NCBI GenBank assembly: GCA_013365325.1
Contig: JABVXV010000366.1
Location: 1 to 58,095, forward strand
Direction of reading: 5' to 3'
From: Dipetalonema caudispina
Lineage: Eukaryota; Nematoda; Chromadorea; Rhabditida; Onchocercidae
Length of the DNA stretch: 58,095 bases
Shown piece after piece: positions 21,606-35,447 of this stretch (position 1 is its first letter; every line of letters starts with the position of its first letter). The position numbers and the translations under genes are program-made. Under the pieces are notes generated by a model that ran no database searches, was not told the origin of the DNA, and was given only the letters and a program-made list of their open reading frames with translations.

Positions 21606-22600
21606 ATTATTAAAAGATAGTTGAAATGGTTTAACACTAACCAATACACATCTATATACATTCACATAAATAGGTAAGACCAATGATGAAACCGGTCTAT
21701 CATTGTAGCGAACATGTTATGATACTATTATTTTCCCTCTTAATCCAATTCATTGAAAGATATGGTCATCTATTAATACATATATATGTGGTCATTACTA
21801 TGTTATTGACCACATGACATTCAAATTAAATCGAGCGCGAATCATTTAAAGATATTTATTAATATGATTGAAAAATTATAACAACTTTCTATCATTTTCA
21901 ACTTTTAATATTCCTTTCTTCTTCTTCTTCTTCTTCCATTTCTTTCTCTTTCTTTCATTTTCTCTCCGCTATTAAATATCATTGTATATGAATTTAGTTC
22001 TTATCAATTTCATTTCCTTTTAATTATTATGAATTGGAAAGTGATGTAATTGAAATATATTTCTTATATAATTAAAAATGTATTTTTTTCAACAAATATT
22101 GGATAGTGTAAATTTTGATAAGAAAAAAAAAATTTATTGAATAATTTTCATGTTTCTTTAACATTACGATTATTTCTTGATTTGTTAGGAATTGTAGTAA
22201 TGATCGATCATGAAACAACGATTAGTTTTGTTAGATGGGAAACTTTGAATCAAATTTTTAAATTTGATTCAGTTAACGGATTACATTATTCTTCTTAACA
22301 TGACAATTTCTTACATTTATTTTTTGACTCATTTATTCTTGTCATTCGAAAATTTTTCCATCACATCATTCTAATTAATTGTATTACGTTAAATACTCTC
22401 ACGTTTATTTTACTCGTACGTGTTAATATCATACCATGTAAACTTTTCCCTACAATGAATAATATTAGAAAACTTTGAATTTTTATAATGTAAATAGTTT
22501 TCAATCTTTTTCTGCCCCATTTCTTTTATTACTACCATATATACAAGTAATTAACAAAAAGTAAGCAAAAATTCAAAAATTTATTTTTACTATGATGTAT

Positions 22601-22682
22601 ACATTTGACATAGAATGGATGATATATCATTTTTAAATTTCACATTTGACATAGAATGGATGATATACCATTTTTAAATTTC
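22601..22682. repeat. Recent 41-base tandem duplication
   Basis: Two adjacent copies start with ACATTTGACATAGAATGGAT at 22601 and 22642 and differ at one position (ATATATCAT versus ATATACCAT). Confidence 0.9.
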
Positions 22683-22779
22683 AGATTTAATTTGGTTAGC
22701 ACCCAAATTTATGATACCTGGTTATGTTCAGTAATCCTTAATATATACATATATATGGTATTTGTTTATTCATATATGT

Positions 22780-22880
22780 ATGTGTGTGTGTGTGGTGTGT
22801 GTGTGTGTGTGTGGTGTGTGGTGTGTGGTGTGTGGTGTGTGATGTGTGGATGGTTGGGTGTGGTATGTATTATGTATGTG
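22780..22880. repeat. GT-rich compound microsatellite
   Basis: (GT)n mixed with GTGTGTG and GTGTGGT units. The long open frames over it are repeat artefacts. Confidence 0.85.
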
Positions 22881-23125
22881 TAAGAAATTACGGAGGATAG
22901 TTTATTTCATTTCACTGGAAAGAATTTATGGGGATCTCGTTATCTGGCTTCTTGCCCATTTTGTCGGCATTTCTTTCAATAATTCAGCAATTTTAATACC
23001 AAATTGGTTTACATGGAAGAAATTTTCTAGGAAAGAGAGCAAATAGTTTAGAATGAAAATTGCTTGAATTTTTGAAAATTTTGACATTCTTATACACATA
23101 TTACCTATGCATGTATACAACTACG

Positions 23126-23247
23126 AATAATATGCATAAACGTGAAAAATATATGTACGCGTGAAAAATATGCATAGACGTGAAAAATATGTGTACGCGT
23201 GAAAAATATGTGTATGCGTGAAAAGTATGCACAAACGTGAAAAAATC
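23126..23247. repeat. 19-base minisatellite, about six copies
   Basis: Consensus (A/G)CGTGAAAAATATGTGTA(C/T) repeated with a 19-base period; copies start near 23140, 23159, 23178, 23197, 23216 and 23235. It contains regular CG dinucleotides, unusual for the surroundings. Confidence 0.9.
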
Positions 23248-23624
23248 TATATTTTTTATTAAAAAAATGAGAAAAAGGAGAAAACTGAAAAAAAAATATA
23301 TGATTAATTTTGATGACAATAAACAAAAAAAAATTGAAAATTTGAACAGAATCGTTTTTCTCTTCTCTTTTATGATTCAACAAAACTGATAAAGTCAGAT
23401 TTCAATTATTCATTATATATATATATATCATTTTTGTTATACATTTGAAATATAATCAAATAAAAAAAAAAAAAAAACCGAAGAACTGTTGCAGTCAATG
23501 ATAACATTTAATTCTATAATGTGTAAAGAATTTTTTTTTTTAGTAGTAATTTTTTTATCTTTTTTTTTTTGATTTTTCAATAAAAATCCATAAAAGGAAG
23601 AGAATTTCTCCTTTTTTTTTTTTG

Positions 23625-23661
<37 letters not shown>

Positions 23662-23995
23662 TCGATGAACTTTAGTGATATTTAAAAATTTTTGTTAGAT
23701 TGGCATTCAGAAATTTGTTTTTTTGTTATTTTATTTTCAAAATGCTTCGTAAATAAGTGAGAATGAAATATTTGCCTGTCATTTACATGAATCTATGCAT
23801 AAATGATACATTTATATTATTGATATTACCGTATACAAAATAGTTAATATCATATTGGTTAATAAATATTTCCGTTTTCAATTTAATATTTCTGTTAGTT
23901 TTTTGATATTTTGAAAATCATTAAATAATGATAAATAATACAACTTTCTTTCTTTCTTTCTTTTTCTTAACGAAACGATATCTTACAATCATTGA

Positions 23996-24029
<34 letters not shown>

Positions 24030-25368
24030 CAATGTATTGCATGAAAATTTGAAAATAAAATTAACAATCTGGAACTTTTCCCTTTTTCATTTTTCTTTTT
24101 TTTTTTTTTTTTTTGAATTTCCTGAAATAGAAATGCGGAAGTTAAGCTATGACAGTACTTTGATTTTATTATTTTCAACGTCATCTTTCATTAATTGATT
24201 GTCGTCGTTGTTAATGATTGTTCAATGTTTGTCTAATTTTTTTTTTTTCCCCATTTCAAGTATTTTAAAATGTATTTTGAAACTTTAACTACAAAACAAG
24301 GACAAAAGAAATGGATGAGATAGTCTATCAAATTAATCATTTGATTGCTATCAGTAATTTTTGTTCTTAAAGTAGCGTATTTATTTCAGTTATTTGCCAT
24401 AATTTCTTTCATATTACTACAATTAGCTTCCACTATTTCACTAAAAAAAAAAAATTGTATAATTATACAAAACTAATTTAAGTAATATCATTTCGTTAAT
24501 TTTTTTTTCTTTCTTAAAAACCACCAAACTTCATTAGATGATACTTAATATAAATTCATATATGTACTTTTTCCCCATACTTTTATCATTTGCAATAAAA
24601 ACAATAATAAACTTTCGGGTCAAATTCATTTTCTTACATTGTTGAAAATGAAATGTTTTTTTTTCAAAATTATAAAAAGGAACAAAATTGATTATTCTGT
24701 TAAGAATGCAATAAATAAATGTTTATGAATTGAAAGATGTTTGAAATCACAAAAAAAAAAAAGAAATTGGAAAAAATTATTTTTTCTTTTTATTATTAAT
24801 TGTTTGAATTAAAATTTCTGATGCAATAAATAAATACCGACCAGAATTGTTTATTCAACGGATTCTTCATTTTAATTTTAATGAAACGAAATTTAAGGAA
24901 AAATTTTCGTTCTTTTCACTATTTCCAAAAAAAAGCAAATAATAGTTAATAGAAGTTTAAATAAACATATAGATTGCAAATAAAAAGTAAGAAGGGGAAA
25001 GAAGAATTAAATTAAAAATGAAAACTAATTTAACAATTTTTCTTCATATAATTTAATAAATGATAGTAATCATAACAATAATTGATTCAATAATAATAAT
25101 AATAATAATAAGAATTATTATTATATTATTATTAATAATAACTTGCTGAAAGCATTATATTGTCACATTTCTTTTTCCTTCTCTTTTTTAACTCCTTTTT
25201 AGGACAAATTTCTCTGCTTATTATTTTCCCAGGTAAACTATTTGGTTATTACCATACATTCGACAATAACTAAATTAATGCTACACTAATATTATTATTG
25301 TTGCATAAAGAAGTAACTATGCATATATATGATTTTTTTATCGAAATTAATTAAAATAATTCATTTGT
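23248..25368. other. Homopolymer-rich desert
   Basis: Contains poly-T tracts at about 23626-23659, 24000-24026 and 24098-24114. No supportable gene. The open frames here are Phe or Lys runs from the homopolymers. Confidence 0.6.
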
Positions 25369-25404
25369 CATAATAATAATAATAATAGTAATAATAATAA
25401 TAAC

Positions 25405-25477
<73 letters not shown>

Positions 25478-25700
25478 GTAATAATAATAATAATAGTAAA
25501 AATAATGGTAGTAATAATAATAATGATAATAATAGTAATAGTAATATAATAATAATAATAGTAATAATAATAACAATAGCAATGACGGTAATAATAATAA
25601 TGCCATTAATCCCTGATAACAATAACCATTATTATTGTTACCATTATTATTATTATCATTATCATTATTATTGTCATTATCATTATTAACTATTATTGCC
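25369..25700. repeat. (TAA)n array with ATT-rich degenerate tail
   Basis: About 200 bases of TAA repeat with occasional TAG/TAC/TGA units, followed by ATT/ATC units. It gives artefactual poly-Tyr and poly-Leu frames on the minus strand. Confidence 0.95.
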
Positions 25701-27739
25701 AATTATCATTGCTAATTACTGTTATTTATTACTATTACTAATTGTTGTCATTATGATCATCATTATCATTGATATTCTTACTACAATTGTTATTATTAAA
25801 AGTTTGCTGTTTTTATTAGAAGAAGCAATTGGTAATTATAATAAAAAATTTTTTGCAATTTTCGATGACTAGAATTATTATTGTAATTATTTTATTGTAG
25901 TTAATCATTATTCTCTACATATAAATGTATGATAATGAAATATAATCGTCCTTATCGATGGTCATATAAAACTGAATACGAATTGATCATATTTTATTAT
26001 AATTAATGTAATTTGAAACAGATATTTAATTGTCGTAGAGAAGGCAGAATTTAGTCTGCAATTTTTTTTAGGTATTTTTAAGTTTTCTTTTGGGTATATT
26101 AAATTCCATTTCAGGTTTTTACCACAGGTGTTCTCTTGCGACTATGTATTAATTGTATTCTGTTCTCGTTTTCTTCTTTCTTTTTTCTGTTTTCTTTCTT
26201 CATCTTCTTCTTTGAACAGTTTAATCTATTAAATAATTTTATAGTATTTCTAATTATAATTATACAGATTTTTCAAGAACAAAGTAAATATTTGATAGCT
26301 AATAATTAATACAATTTAAACTTTTCAACGAATATTTCGACAGTGTTACTTGTATATCTTTTTTAATTATTATACATTTGCATGCACACTTATTCATTAT
26401 TTAATTATATCATTTAATAATGAAAGATCAATGAAAAGGATTAAGTCCAAAATATTATAATATTGTATTAATCTATACAATTTGCTTTGCTTTATTTCAA
26501 ATTTGATTTATATTATTATTTCATTTATTTCTTTCAAAATATAAGTATCATTTTACACTATATTTCACACAATTCATCTTCTTCATCATATCATAGAATA
26601 TATTGAAATTTAATATTTGTTAATGATATATATTAGCTATGGTAAGCAAAAGTAAGTTTATTAAAGTAGCAATAACAACAACAACAATAATAATAATAAT
26701 AATAATATGCAATAAATGTAATAGCAAGAACAATAGTAACAACAACAACAGTTAGTAGTAATGTTAATAAAATTAATAAAAAAAACATCAATAACATTAA
26801 ATTTTTAAGCATATGGAAGAGAATAAACGATTTCAAACACTCTTGGAATGTAAAATGTCATCAAATATTCATTTGTCAATCATTTTTCAATTTTTTTTTT
26901 TTGTTTTTTTCTTCTTCTAATTTCTCAAACATTAAGATGAAATGATTTGGAATAGCAATGACGAAAAAAAAAAAAAAAAAAAAAAACATCTTTTTTTCTA
27001 ATAAATTTCAGTTCCTTTTCCTATTTCGTTTATTACTTTTCACTTCATTATTTACAATTTAAACTCTTTTTTTTCTTTTACATTTTTTATTCATAAATCT
27101 ATTAGTTGATATTCAATTCCTTTCTTCTCATTTCTTCTCTTCCAACTTCTTTTTCTTTTCTGTTTCATCTTTTCATTCTTGTCCATTTTCATCATTTCTA
27201 CTCAAAATTTATCGAATTAATCGAGTTCAATTGCTTTCATTTCAAATTTTCTTTTCCTCATTTAATTATTACTTATCCTCAATAAAGCATTGTTTTTTTT
27301 TTTTACTTTTTTATTAGAAATATTTATTATTATAAATACAGTTCAAAGGGTAAAGTGGAAAAAAAAAAGTTGAAAATTTAGTTTTTCATTTATATAGTAA
27401 ATTTCTGTTTGAAAATAATTGAAATTTTTAATTAATTATTAGAAGCTGCTATTATAAAAAAAAAAAAAAATTCCATTCTATTATCATTTCTATTTTGATT
27501 GCTAGCATTTTGCATAATTTTCTTCATTTGTTTGAATATATAAATGAACTTACTTATCATTTTTTTTTCCCTTTTCTTTTTTTTTTCAAATATTCATTTT
27601 GCAAAAGCTTTTTGATTTTTTTTTTTTTTTTCATTTTTCTTCCCTTTCTAATTCATTTCTCAAAAAGTCCTAATTTTTAAATTTCTTTTTTTTCACCAAT
27701 CAATGTTATTAACATTTTATTATTTTTTTTTTTCTCTCT

Positions 27740-27775
<36 letters not shown>

Positions 27776-28691
27776 CTATCTCTCATCATTAAATGATATC
27801 AATGTTAATTCAAGATGAACATTTATTTTTACATCCAAATGAATTTTCTTCTCTTTTTTATTCTCCTATTTTACCCATTGATTTTTACTCATTTAATATT
27901 ATTCCCCATATTTATTACAGTATTAAAAAAATTAAAAAAAAAACAAATTTACCCGTTCATTGATCATTTCATTAGCAAACTTGTCAAAATATTATTATTA
28001 TCATTAATTATTACTTCATCACATGACTTGTTTCTATTAACTTTTCAAACTTTTCATCATCCATTTCATTTATATTTTTTGGTCGTTCTTTGAAGTTTCA
28101 ATTTAAAAAATCAAATAAATAAATTTATTTATTTTTTCTTATCTTTTCAAATATCTTTTTTCATCCGATCAATTATTATTTTTGTTTAAGTTTACCCAAT
28201 AGACAAACTAACAATAATGATAATTTCATTTTGTTTAATTTTAATAATTTAATAATGATCTAAATTATGATTTAATAATAATTATAAATTAATGAAGATG
28301 ATGATAATGATAATGATAGTGATAATATGATAACTGATTAAGGTAATAGATCAATAATGATTGTGATCGAAATACATACCATGTGATATTTATATGCACA
28401 CATTTAAGATAACGTTGGTATGCATGCGTCCATATGTATCTTCAACCATTTTATCTTATCAGATCATTTTATATGTGTCTGTCTGTCTGTCTGTCTAGAT
28501 GTGTGTGTCTGTCTGTTTAGATATGTGTGTGTATGTGTGTGCATTAGTTTTCCTATCAGAGATATAATACTGTATAATATTAGTGAGCAATTACTACAAC
28601 AATGTGACCTTTACCCATTAATATGTCATATTTGCAGGGTTTAGATGAAATTTGTAGTATAGTTTCAATGAATTATTTTATAATTTATTTC
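25701..28691. other. Gene desert with microsatellites
   Basis: AT-rich. Holds an (AAC/AAT)n patch at 26668-26710, poly-A at 26965-26986, poly-T at about 27741-27775, and (TGTC)n at 28475-28496 next to TGTGTG. No coding-like segment with splice borders was found. Confidence 0.55.
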
Positions 28692-29290
28692 AATCCAATT
28701 TGCAAATTTTCATTTCTTTCATTTTTTTTGTTTTCCTTGGAAAAAAATAAAAAAAATATTTTGACTTTTAAACGAAAATGTTGCTGTTTGTAGCTTTTTT
28801 CATGTTATTTTTGAAATTGAATTGTCAGAAACATTAATGAAATTTTCAAGAAGTTTTTGGTTAACTTTCAAATGAATGATTTAAATTCTGAAAAATTTTC
28901 CGAATTTGCATTTCTGGAACTTATTGTTTGGAAAAATATGAAGATTGTTCGAAAGTATACCTAAAATTACTTGTTACTATCCAAGGATTTACGTCGAAAA
29001 ATAATACGTATGACTATGTTTGATTAGCATCAAATACGGCAATTCGGAAAGTTTACTCCAAATTTCAAAGGTTAGTTGAAAATCTAAATTTTATTTGATG
29101 AGGTTAGGAAATGAGTATTTCGTGCGATAAATATAAGTTAAATTATCATAATCTATGGTAATTAAGCATTAAGCTTAATAAAAATATCCTTTACTTTACA
29201 TACCTATTATCAAATCCTATTATAATCCTTAAAATTCTTTAATTTCAAAAGAAAAACTTTTTCTCGAAGGTCACTTTTCTCAGAGAATAA
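28692..29290 (+). repeat. Left arm of a 0.6 kb inverted repeat
   Basis: Diverged reverse complement of about 30290-30939. Matching landmarks in order: AATCCAATTTG, TTTTGACTTTTAA, GAAAATGTTGCTG, GTTAACTTTCAAATG, GTTCGAAAG, ACTATCCAAG, GCGATAAAT, CGAAGG.CACTT. The arm starts a short frame MLLFVAFFMLFL, hydrophobic like a signal peptide. No gene is proven in it. Confidence 0.75.
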
Positions 29291-30289
29291 CTAAAATTCA
29301 ATAACAATATTTATACTTTCAAATTATTCGCAATAATCTATTTTTGTAGTTTTACAAAATCCCTTAATTTAAAACTAGATCTTTCTTCATAGGAAAAAAA
29401 AAAAATAAATTAGAAACTGGATTTTACACTTCATTTCTTTTTCATTTTTTTAATGTAATCCATATCTTATTTATCAACAATTATGATAATTAACATTGTT
29501 TATTTTTACAATTTTTTAACACTTCCATTGCTAATAATATACCAAAGCAACAATATCTTATCCAATTTATCGATAACATTTAATTACTTTAATTGAAAGA
29601 AAAAAAAAAAAAAATTATAATATTTTTATCTATCATAATATTTCATTTTTTACAATTCATTTATTTGTCTATTATAAGGTATTGACAGAATTATACCCAA
29701 CTACATTGTTAACAATAATTGTTGGACTTAGTTTGTTGTTGACAATTTTGCCAATAAATTGGACATGAAGAAGATCCAGTTTTTAATTAATGGATTTTAT
29801 AATACCACAAAAAATACATTATTATTACGAATGATTTAAAAGTACAAACATCATTGTTAAATTTTCAGCTGTTTTCGTTATTTTCTATTGAAACTACGAA
29901 ATTTTCTTAACCATTTATTAATTGGATGATAATTTGCATGTTCCTAATTTCCTTACCTTTTTTTTTTTTTTTTTTTTATTCTTACTCATTGAATGGATAA
30001 AATTCGAAAAAGTACAAATATTACTAAAAGGATTAGTGAAAATTAGTTTTACATTTAATATTTCAACATTTGAAATCATTAAAATATTATGCAATTAGAT
30101 TGTCAAAAAAGTTGTAAAAGTGCTAAAATGTCTCTCTAAATAATTGTAATCTCTAATTCTAAGCAATTCAATTTTAAGTAAACAAATACTTTATGCATTT
30201 AATGAGAATTTTTACATCAAAATCAGTATTTCTATGCTATGCAAAAAAAAAAAAAAAAAAAAAAGGAAAAAAAAGGAACGATTTTTCCC
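29291..30289. other. Spacer between the inverted repeat arms
   Basis: AT-rich, no coding-like content; no transposase-like frame was seen. Confidence 0.5.
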
Positions 30290-30939
30290 AAGCAAATAAG
30301 AAGTGTCCTTCGGAAAAAGATTTTTCATTTAAAAGCAAAAAAAAAAAATTTTTTAAGATTGTAACAGCATTCGATGATAGATACACAAAGTTGAAATGAA
30401 AGATTTCAGAGAGGAAAAAGTAATATTGACATTTTCATTAGGCGTAATGCCTAATTACTATAAGTTGCAGTAATCTGACTTAAATTTATCGCATGAAATA
30501 CTTTTTTTTCTAATCTTATTAAAATTCTATTGACTTTTGAAATTGGGCGCAAAGTTCCAAAAAAATTACCATATTTTATGCGATCATTTTTGTATTCATT
30601 TCATTCCCGATATGAATTCTTGGATAGTTACGTTATTACTTTGAAGGATGCTTTCGAACAGTTTTTTTTTTTTTTTTCTTTTTTTGTTTTTTTGTAGTTC
30701 TTCCGAACAATTTCATTTTGTTTGTTGTAAGATCATACAGAACTGTAAATTTAAATATTTGTCAGAATTTAAATCATCCATTTGAAAGTTAACCGAAAAC
30801 TTTCTGAAAATTTCATTAATATTTTTGACAATTCATTTTCAAAAAAATAACATCAAGAAAGCTGCAAGCAGCAACATTTTCGCTTAAAAGTCAAAATTTT
30901 TTTTTTCCTGAAAGAAATGAAAACTTACAAATTGGAATC
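30290..30939 (-). repeat. Right arm of the 0.6 kb inverted repeat
   Basis: Minus-strand copy of the left arm, diverged and carrying long T/A run expansions. The corresponding frame starts MLLLAAFLMLFF and then hits a stop owing to a two-base length difference, so any gene in this arm looks broken. Confidence 0.75.
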
Positions 30940-32876
30940 ATACTAATGTGTAAATGTTACATTGTTATAGTAATTAGCTCAATCAATAACATACAATTAT
31001 TTTATTTATAAATAATTAATATAAGTATACATGAAAGTTACGTACTTTTATCTCTTCGTTTAAGAGTTATTTTAACAAATTTTTATTGACAATATGCTAC
31101 AAATTCGATAGTATTAAAAGTAATGTAATAATCAACAATACTTTAATTTATTTATTAACAAAATTTCAATCAATTCATTTAAAGCTATTTCATTTGTTGT
31201 TAAAATGAAAATTGAAGCATTAAAGTGCAATATTATCAACAGTTTCGCCTTTTTCTTTTGTTTTTTTATTTTTTAATTTTCATTAGTAAAATATTTCGCG
31301 AGTATACTTCTTACATGTTTCTTTGAAAAAAAAAAAAAAAAAAAAAAAAAAGGAAAAAGAAAATAACGCCATATTTGTTCGTTGAACAAACTTAAAAATG
31401 CTTTTCTTTTTACAACAAAATCATTCCTTTCCTTTCCTTTCCTTTCCTTTCCTTTCCTTCCTTTCATTCATTCATTCATTCATTCATTCATTCATTCATT
31501 TCTTCCTTCCTTTTCTTATTCCTTATTTATTATTCATTTATTCATATATTTCATTCCTTTTTTTTTTTTTTAAAATGTAATATAAGAAAATATCATATTC
31601 TCTGATCTTTTCAATTTAAACAATCTTATCCATTCATACACAAACCAATTCTTTTCTTTTTTTTTCAGTTTTTTTTCTTTCTTTCTCTTTCTTTTTTCTT
31701 TCTGTTTTTTTTTTTTATTTTTTTTTATTTTTTTTGTTTAAATAATTTCACATTGGGAAAAAAAAAAAGAAAAAAAAAGAGAAAGAAAATGCATGTTTAT
31801 AAAAAAGAAGAGAAGAGCTTCCTTATTTGTTGTTCCATTCATTTCATTTAATTTTTCTTTCTTTTTTCTTTTTTTTTTTTTTTTTTTTTGCCTCTTTTTC
31901 TCATTCAAAAATGCTGCAATTTAAATGGAAATTTGTAAATTGATGTTGTCGTCGTTGTTGTTATTGTTGAATAATGACAGATATTATTGTTATTGGTAGT
32001 ATTATTGTTGATAGGGCAGATAGATAGTTGCAATTTCTGCAACATCGATATTTCAAAGGTAATTAATAATTTTTTTTTTTTTTTTTCAAAACGATTGATT
32101 GTTGTATGATTTAAACCGCCGAATTATTATTGTAAGATTGATGACAGAACGGAAATGAGGACAGGAAGGAAGGAAGGAAGAAGTGAAAAGATCAATTGAG
32201 AAAGCGAGAAGAAAGAAGAATACCAAATTTTCTTTCTTAACATTTGTCTAAACTTTCTCAAAACATTTATCCTAATGACCTCTGAACTTATGTTACAATT
32301 ATGAAATTTAATGTCTTTTTATTTTTTTCTTTTTAATCGAAAAATTGCTATGTTATTATATTCTTGCATTTATTAATGTGCAAATAGTGAAATACAAATT
32401 TTATTTAATTGTTGTTTTCGAATAATTAGAACTTTTCTTAATTCGAAATATTTTCAATACTTATAATTTTACATGGCTATTTTCAATATTTCAAATTTTC
32501 TTTACCTTATACTACCATAGTTTAATTAACATGTTAGGTATAATTTACTTCATGCAGTTTTCTGGCTAATTTTATAATTCTTCAAATAATTTTGATAATT
32601 TAAATTAATATCGATATATTAAAATGAAAAATTATGATATATTTTTGAATAATTTCTAATATTTTTTTAGATTAGCAAATCGAAGTAATCATATTTTGCG
32701 AACAACGAATTCGTTTGCAAAACAACTAAATATTTGGCGTAATACCTTATATGTTTAGCTTTTACTATTATTATTTATTGAAACGTTCGAATAATTTTGC
32801 TACTATATTCCAACTATTACCATTGTAGTATCAATAAAACGATACTAATATCTTTATTTACCTATCATTACTGATA
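30940..32876. other. Intergenic region upstream of the TMEM55-like gene
   Basis: Holds poly-A (31326-31351), a (CCTTT)n then (CATT)n compound microsatellite (about 31425-31501), several poly-T tracts, a (GTT)n patch near 31945-31965 and a GGAA repeat near 32163-32180. The promoter of the TMEM55-like gene should lie near its right end, but no clear element stands out. Confidence 0.5.
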
Positions 32877-33860
32877 ATGCTATCCGATGGAATGATGTTG
32901 AATACCAATGATAAGAATAATCAAAGTATTGGAGATGTTTCTGTTGTTCATCGACAGATTGAAATTAATGAACATCCTCCAATTGAAGCAACAACAATGA
33001 TGAAATTATTAGCAACATCAACTGAAAATGCTGAACAAATAAGTGATAGCAATAGTGAAAATAAAGCTTTGGAAGAAATGAATGAAAAATGCATATTAGG
33101 TAAGTAAAAATATCATTCCTTCTTTTTTTTTTTTTTTTTTTCATTTCCGATAAATTCATATTTCAATGGAAATAAAATTTCCAATATTATTAATTGAAAA
33201 ATGTAATTTGATATTGTCTGTATATGTAAAAAAATAGGCGTATAAATTGTTTATAAATGTAAAAAAAAAAATCCTTTTTCTACACTTTCAAATTTAAATT
33301 TTCAAATATTTGATGTTAAATACAAATAAAAGGATATTATAATTTTTTTTTAGGTTGTAGAAAAGAGAAACAATTTTGATTAGGAATTTTTTAAGGAATG
33401 TATACATATGCAACTGATTAATCTGCTTCAAAATTAACACTTACTTTTTTGTAGAATTTTTGATTTGTATAAAATATTATTAATATGAAATTTTTTTTTA
33501 ATTTACAAAGTTTGCTTATTCATTTCGAAACATACAAAATTTGATATGCATTTAGATAATGCAAAAATAAACAACATATTTTTAGCAATAAGAGTTTAAA
33601 CTTAAAAATTTTTTGGCAAATTAAAAAAAAAAATTTTCGCAATAAATTTAGAGGAAAGTGATAAATCGAAAAAAAAAAAAAGTTGCCTATATTAAACAAA
33701 AATGATTAATGCATTTTTCACAAAAATACAAACTTATTGAAATATTTCTTCAATTAATAAATTACTAATCTTATTTAAAATATTTGTTAAATCTTATTAA
33801 GGATAATACTAATAACTACAATAATAGTAATAACAATGAAATGATAATAATAATATCTAT

Positions 33861-33891
<31 letters not shown>

Positions 33892-35410
33892 GACAATAAC
33901 AATTATAATAGTGATAATACAAAATATTTACTTAATAATAAAATTTGTAGAAGTATTTTCAACAGAATTAATGAATGGTCCACCACCAGCATATTCATTA
34001 ACTAGTCCATGTTTACCACCAAATAGTCCACGTGAACAAGATTGGCCACCTGAATCACCAACATATTTTGATGGCTATCCACCATATCCAGCTGGTTTGT
34101 ATTGTTTGTTTATTTATTTATTTTTTCTTTTTTTTGAGAATAAAATTTAATCTAAAAAAAAGACTTGTTCAAAAATTTCCCTAACTTGTAAATCATTTGA
34201 CAAGGAATCAATAAGAATTGTAAATATTTTATTGAATTAACGCTTACTATGATTCATTTACATTACACATTACATAAATTTTTGTAAGAATTTGTGACAA
34301 AATTCGATTTATTAATAAATTCAATTATTATATTTCATTTTTTTTTTCCCCTCCTCTATAATATCTGATTGCTGAAGCTGCTTTTGTTAGTTTAATGTAA
34401 TAAAATAGCTTTAAAAAAAAAAAAAAAAAAAATGTGAAATGTAATCGAATTCTTTTCAAAGAAAGAATTCCTGACCTTTAATCCTTATTACTGTACTATT
34501 TCAAGACAATATTGTAACTTTTTTGCCTATAATATAATATAAAGCAACCAAAATTAAAATATTATCATCTTATTTTAAAAAGGAAATTCATTCCAAAAAA
34601 AAAAAAAAAAAAGCATTTGCAATTCTGTGATTCATACATTTTTAATTGTTTTCTCTTTTACAGTACATATTGTTGTTAAAGTAGAAATTCAAAAAAAAAA
34701 AAAAAAAAAAGTTTAATCATTTGAATTTATTAAATGTCATGTAAACAATAAATAATTAAAGGTCCACCATTGCTCAAAATAGCCTATCCAAAAGATATCC
34801 CTGGGCCAACATATGCTTGTCCACAATGTGATGGAAGATTTTTGGTAAGTTTATTTTTCGTTGCAAAAATTATTTAATTTTTCTTATATTGTCGCTATAA
34901 TTAGTTGTAATTTCTTAACTTTATTTAATTCATCAGTATGTCAACTACTTCCGTTTCCTATGTTCATTCGATTCATCCATTACAACTGATGATATTTCCG
35001 TTATCTACGATCATGAACCATATGAAATCGATCGATCAACAACAATTGCCTAATGCATTCATTTTTGTTAATTTTTTAAACTGAAAACTGGAAATCATTC
35101 ATTTGAAATGAATTGAAAATTATTAATCAAAATAGATAATAGGTCAATTCGTTATCATTTTTAATCAAAAAAAAAAAAAAAAAAAAAAAGAGAAAGAGAA
35201 ATCTTTGTTTCGTTGTCTCATCTATTCAACATTTCTCCCTTGCTACCATATCAAGGAAATATGAATTCCAAAGAAAGATAATAATTATCATTTAACAAAA
35301 TTTTAATTCGAATTTTTTTTTTTTTTTCAGTACTATAGACCGGCTGGTATAGTGCAATGTCCATTTTGTCATTCAGCAATTTCCATTGGTCGCTATGTAT
35401 GTTTTATTTT

Positions 35411-35447
<37 letters not shown>

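Noticed and set aside
22656..23046. Cys/Val-rich frames over the GT repeat and the following frame
   Set aside because: The first is GT-repeat translation; the second is an unremarkable chance frame without splice borders.
25361..25702. Long minus-strand poly-Tyr and poly-Leu open frames
   Set aside because: Direct translation of the (TAA)n array; no codon variety or splice borders.
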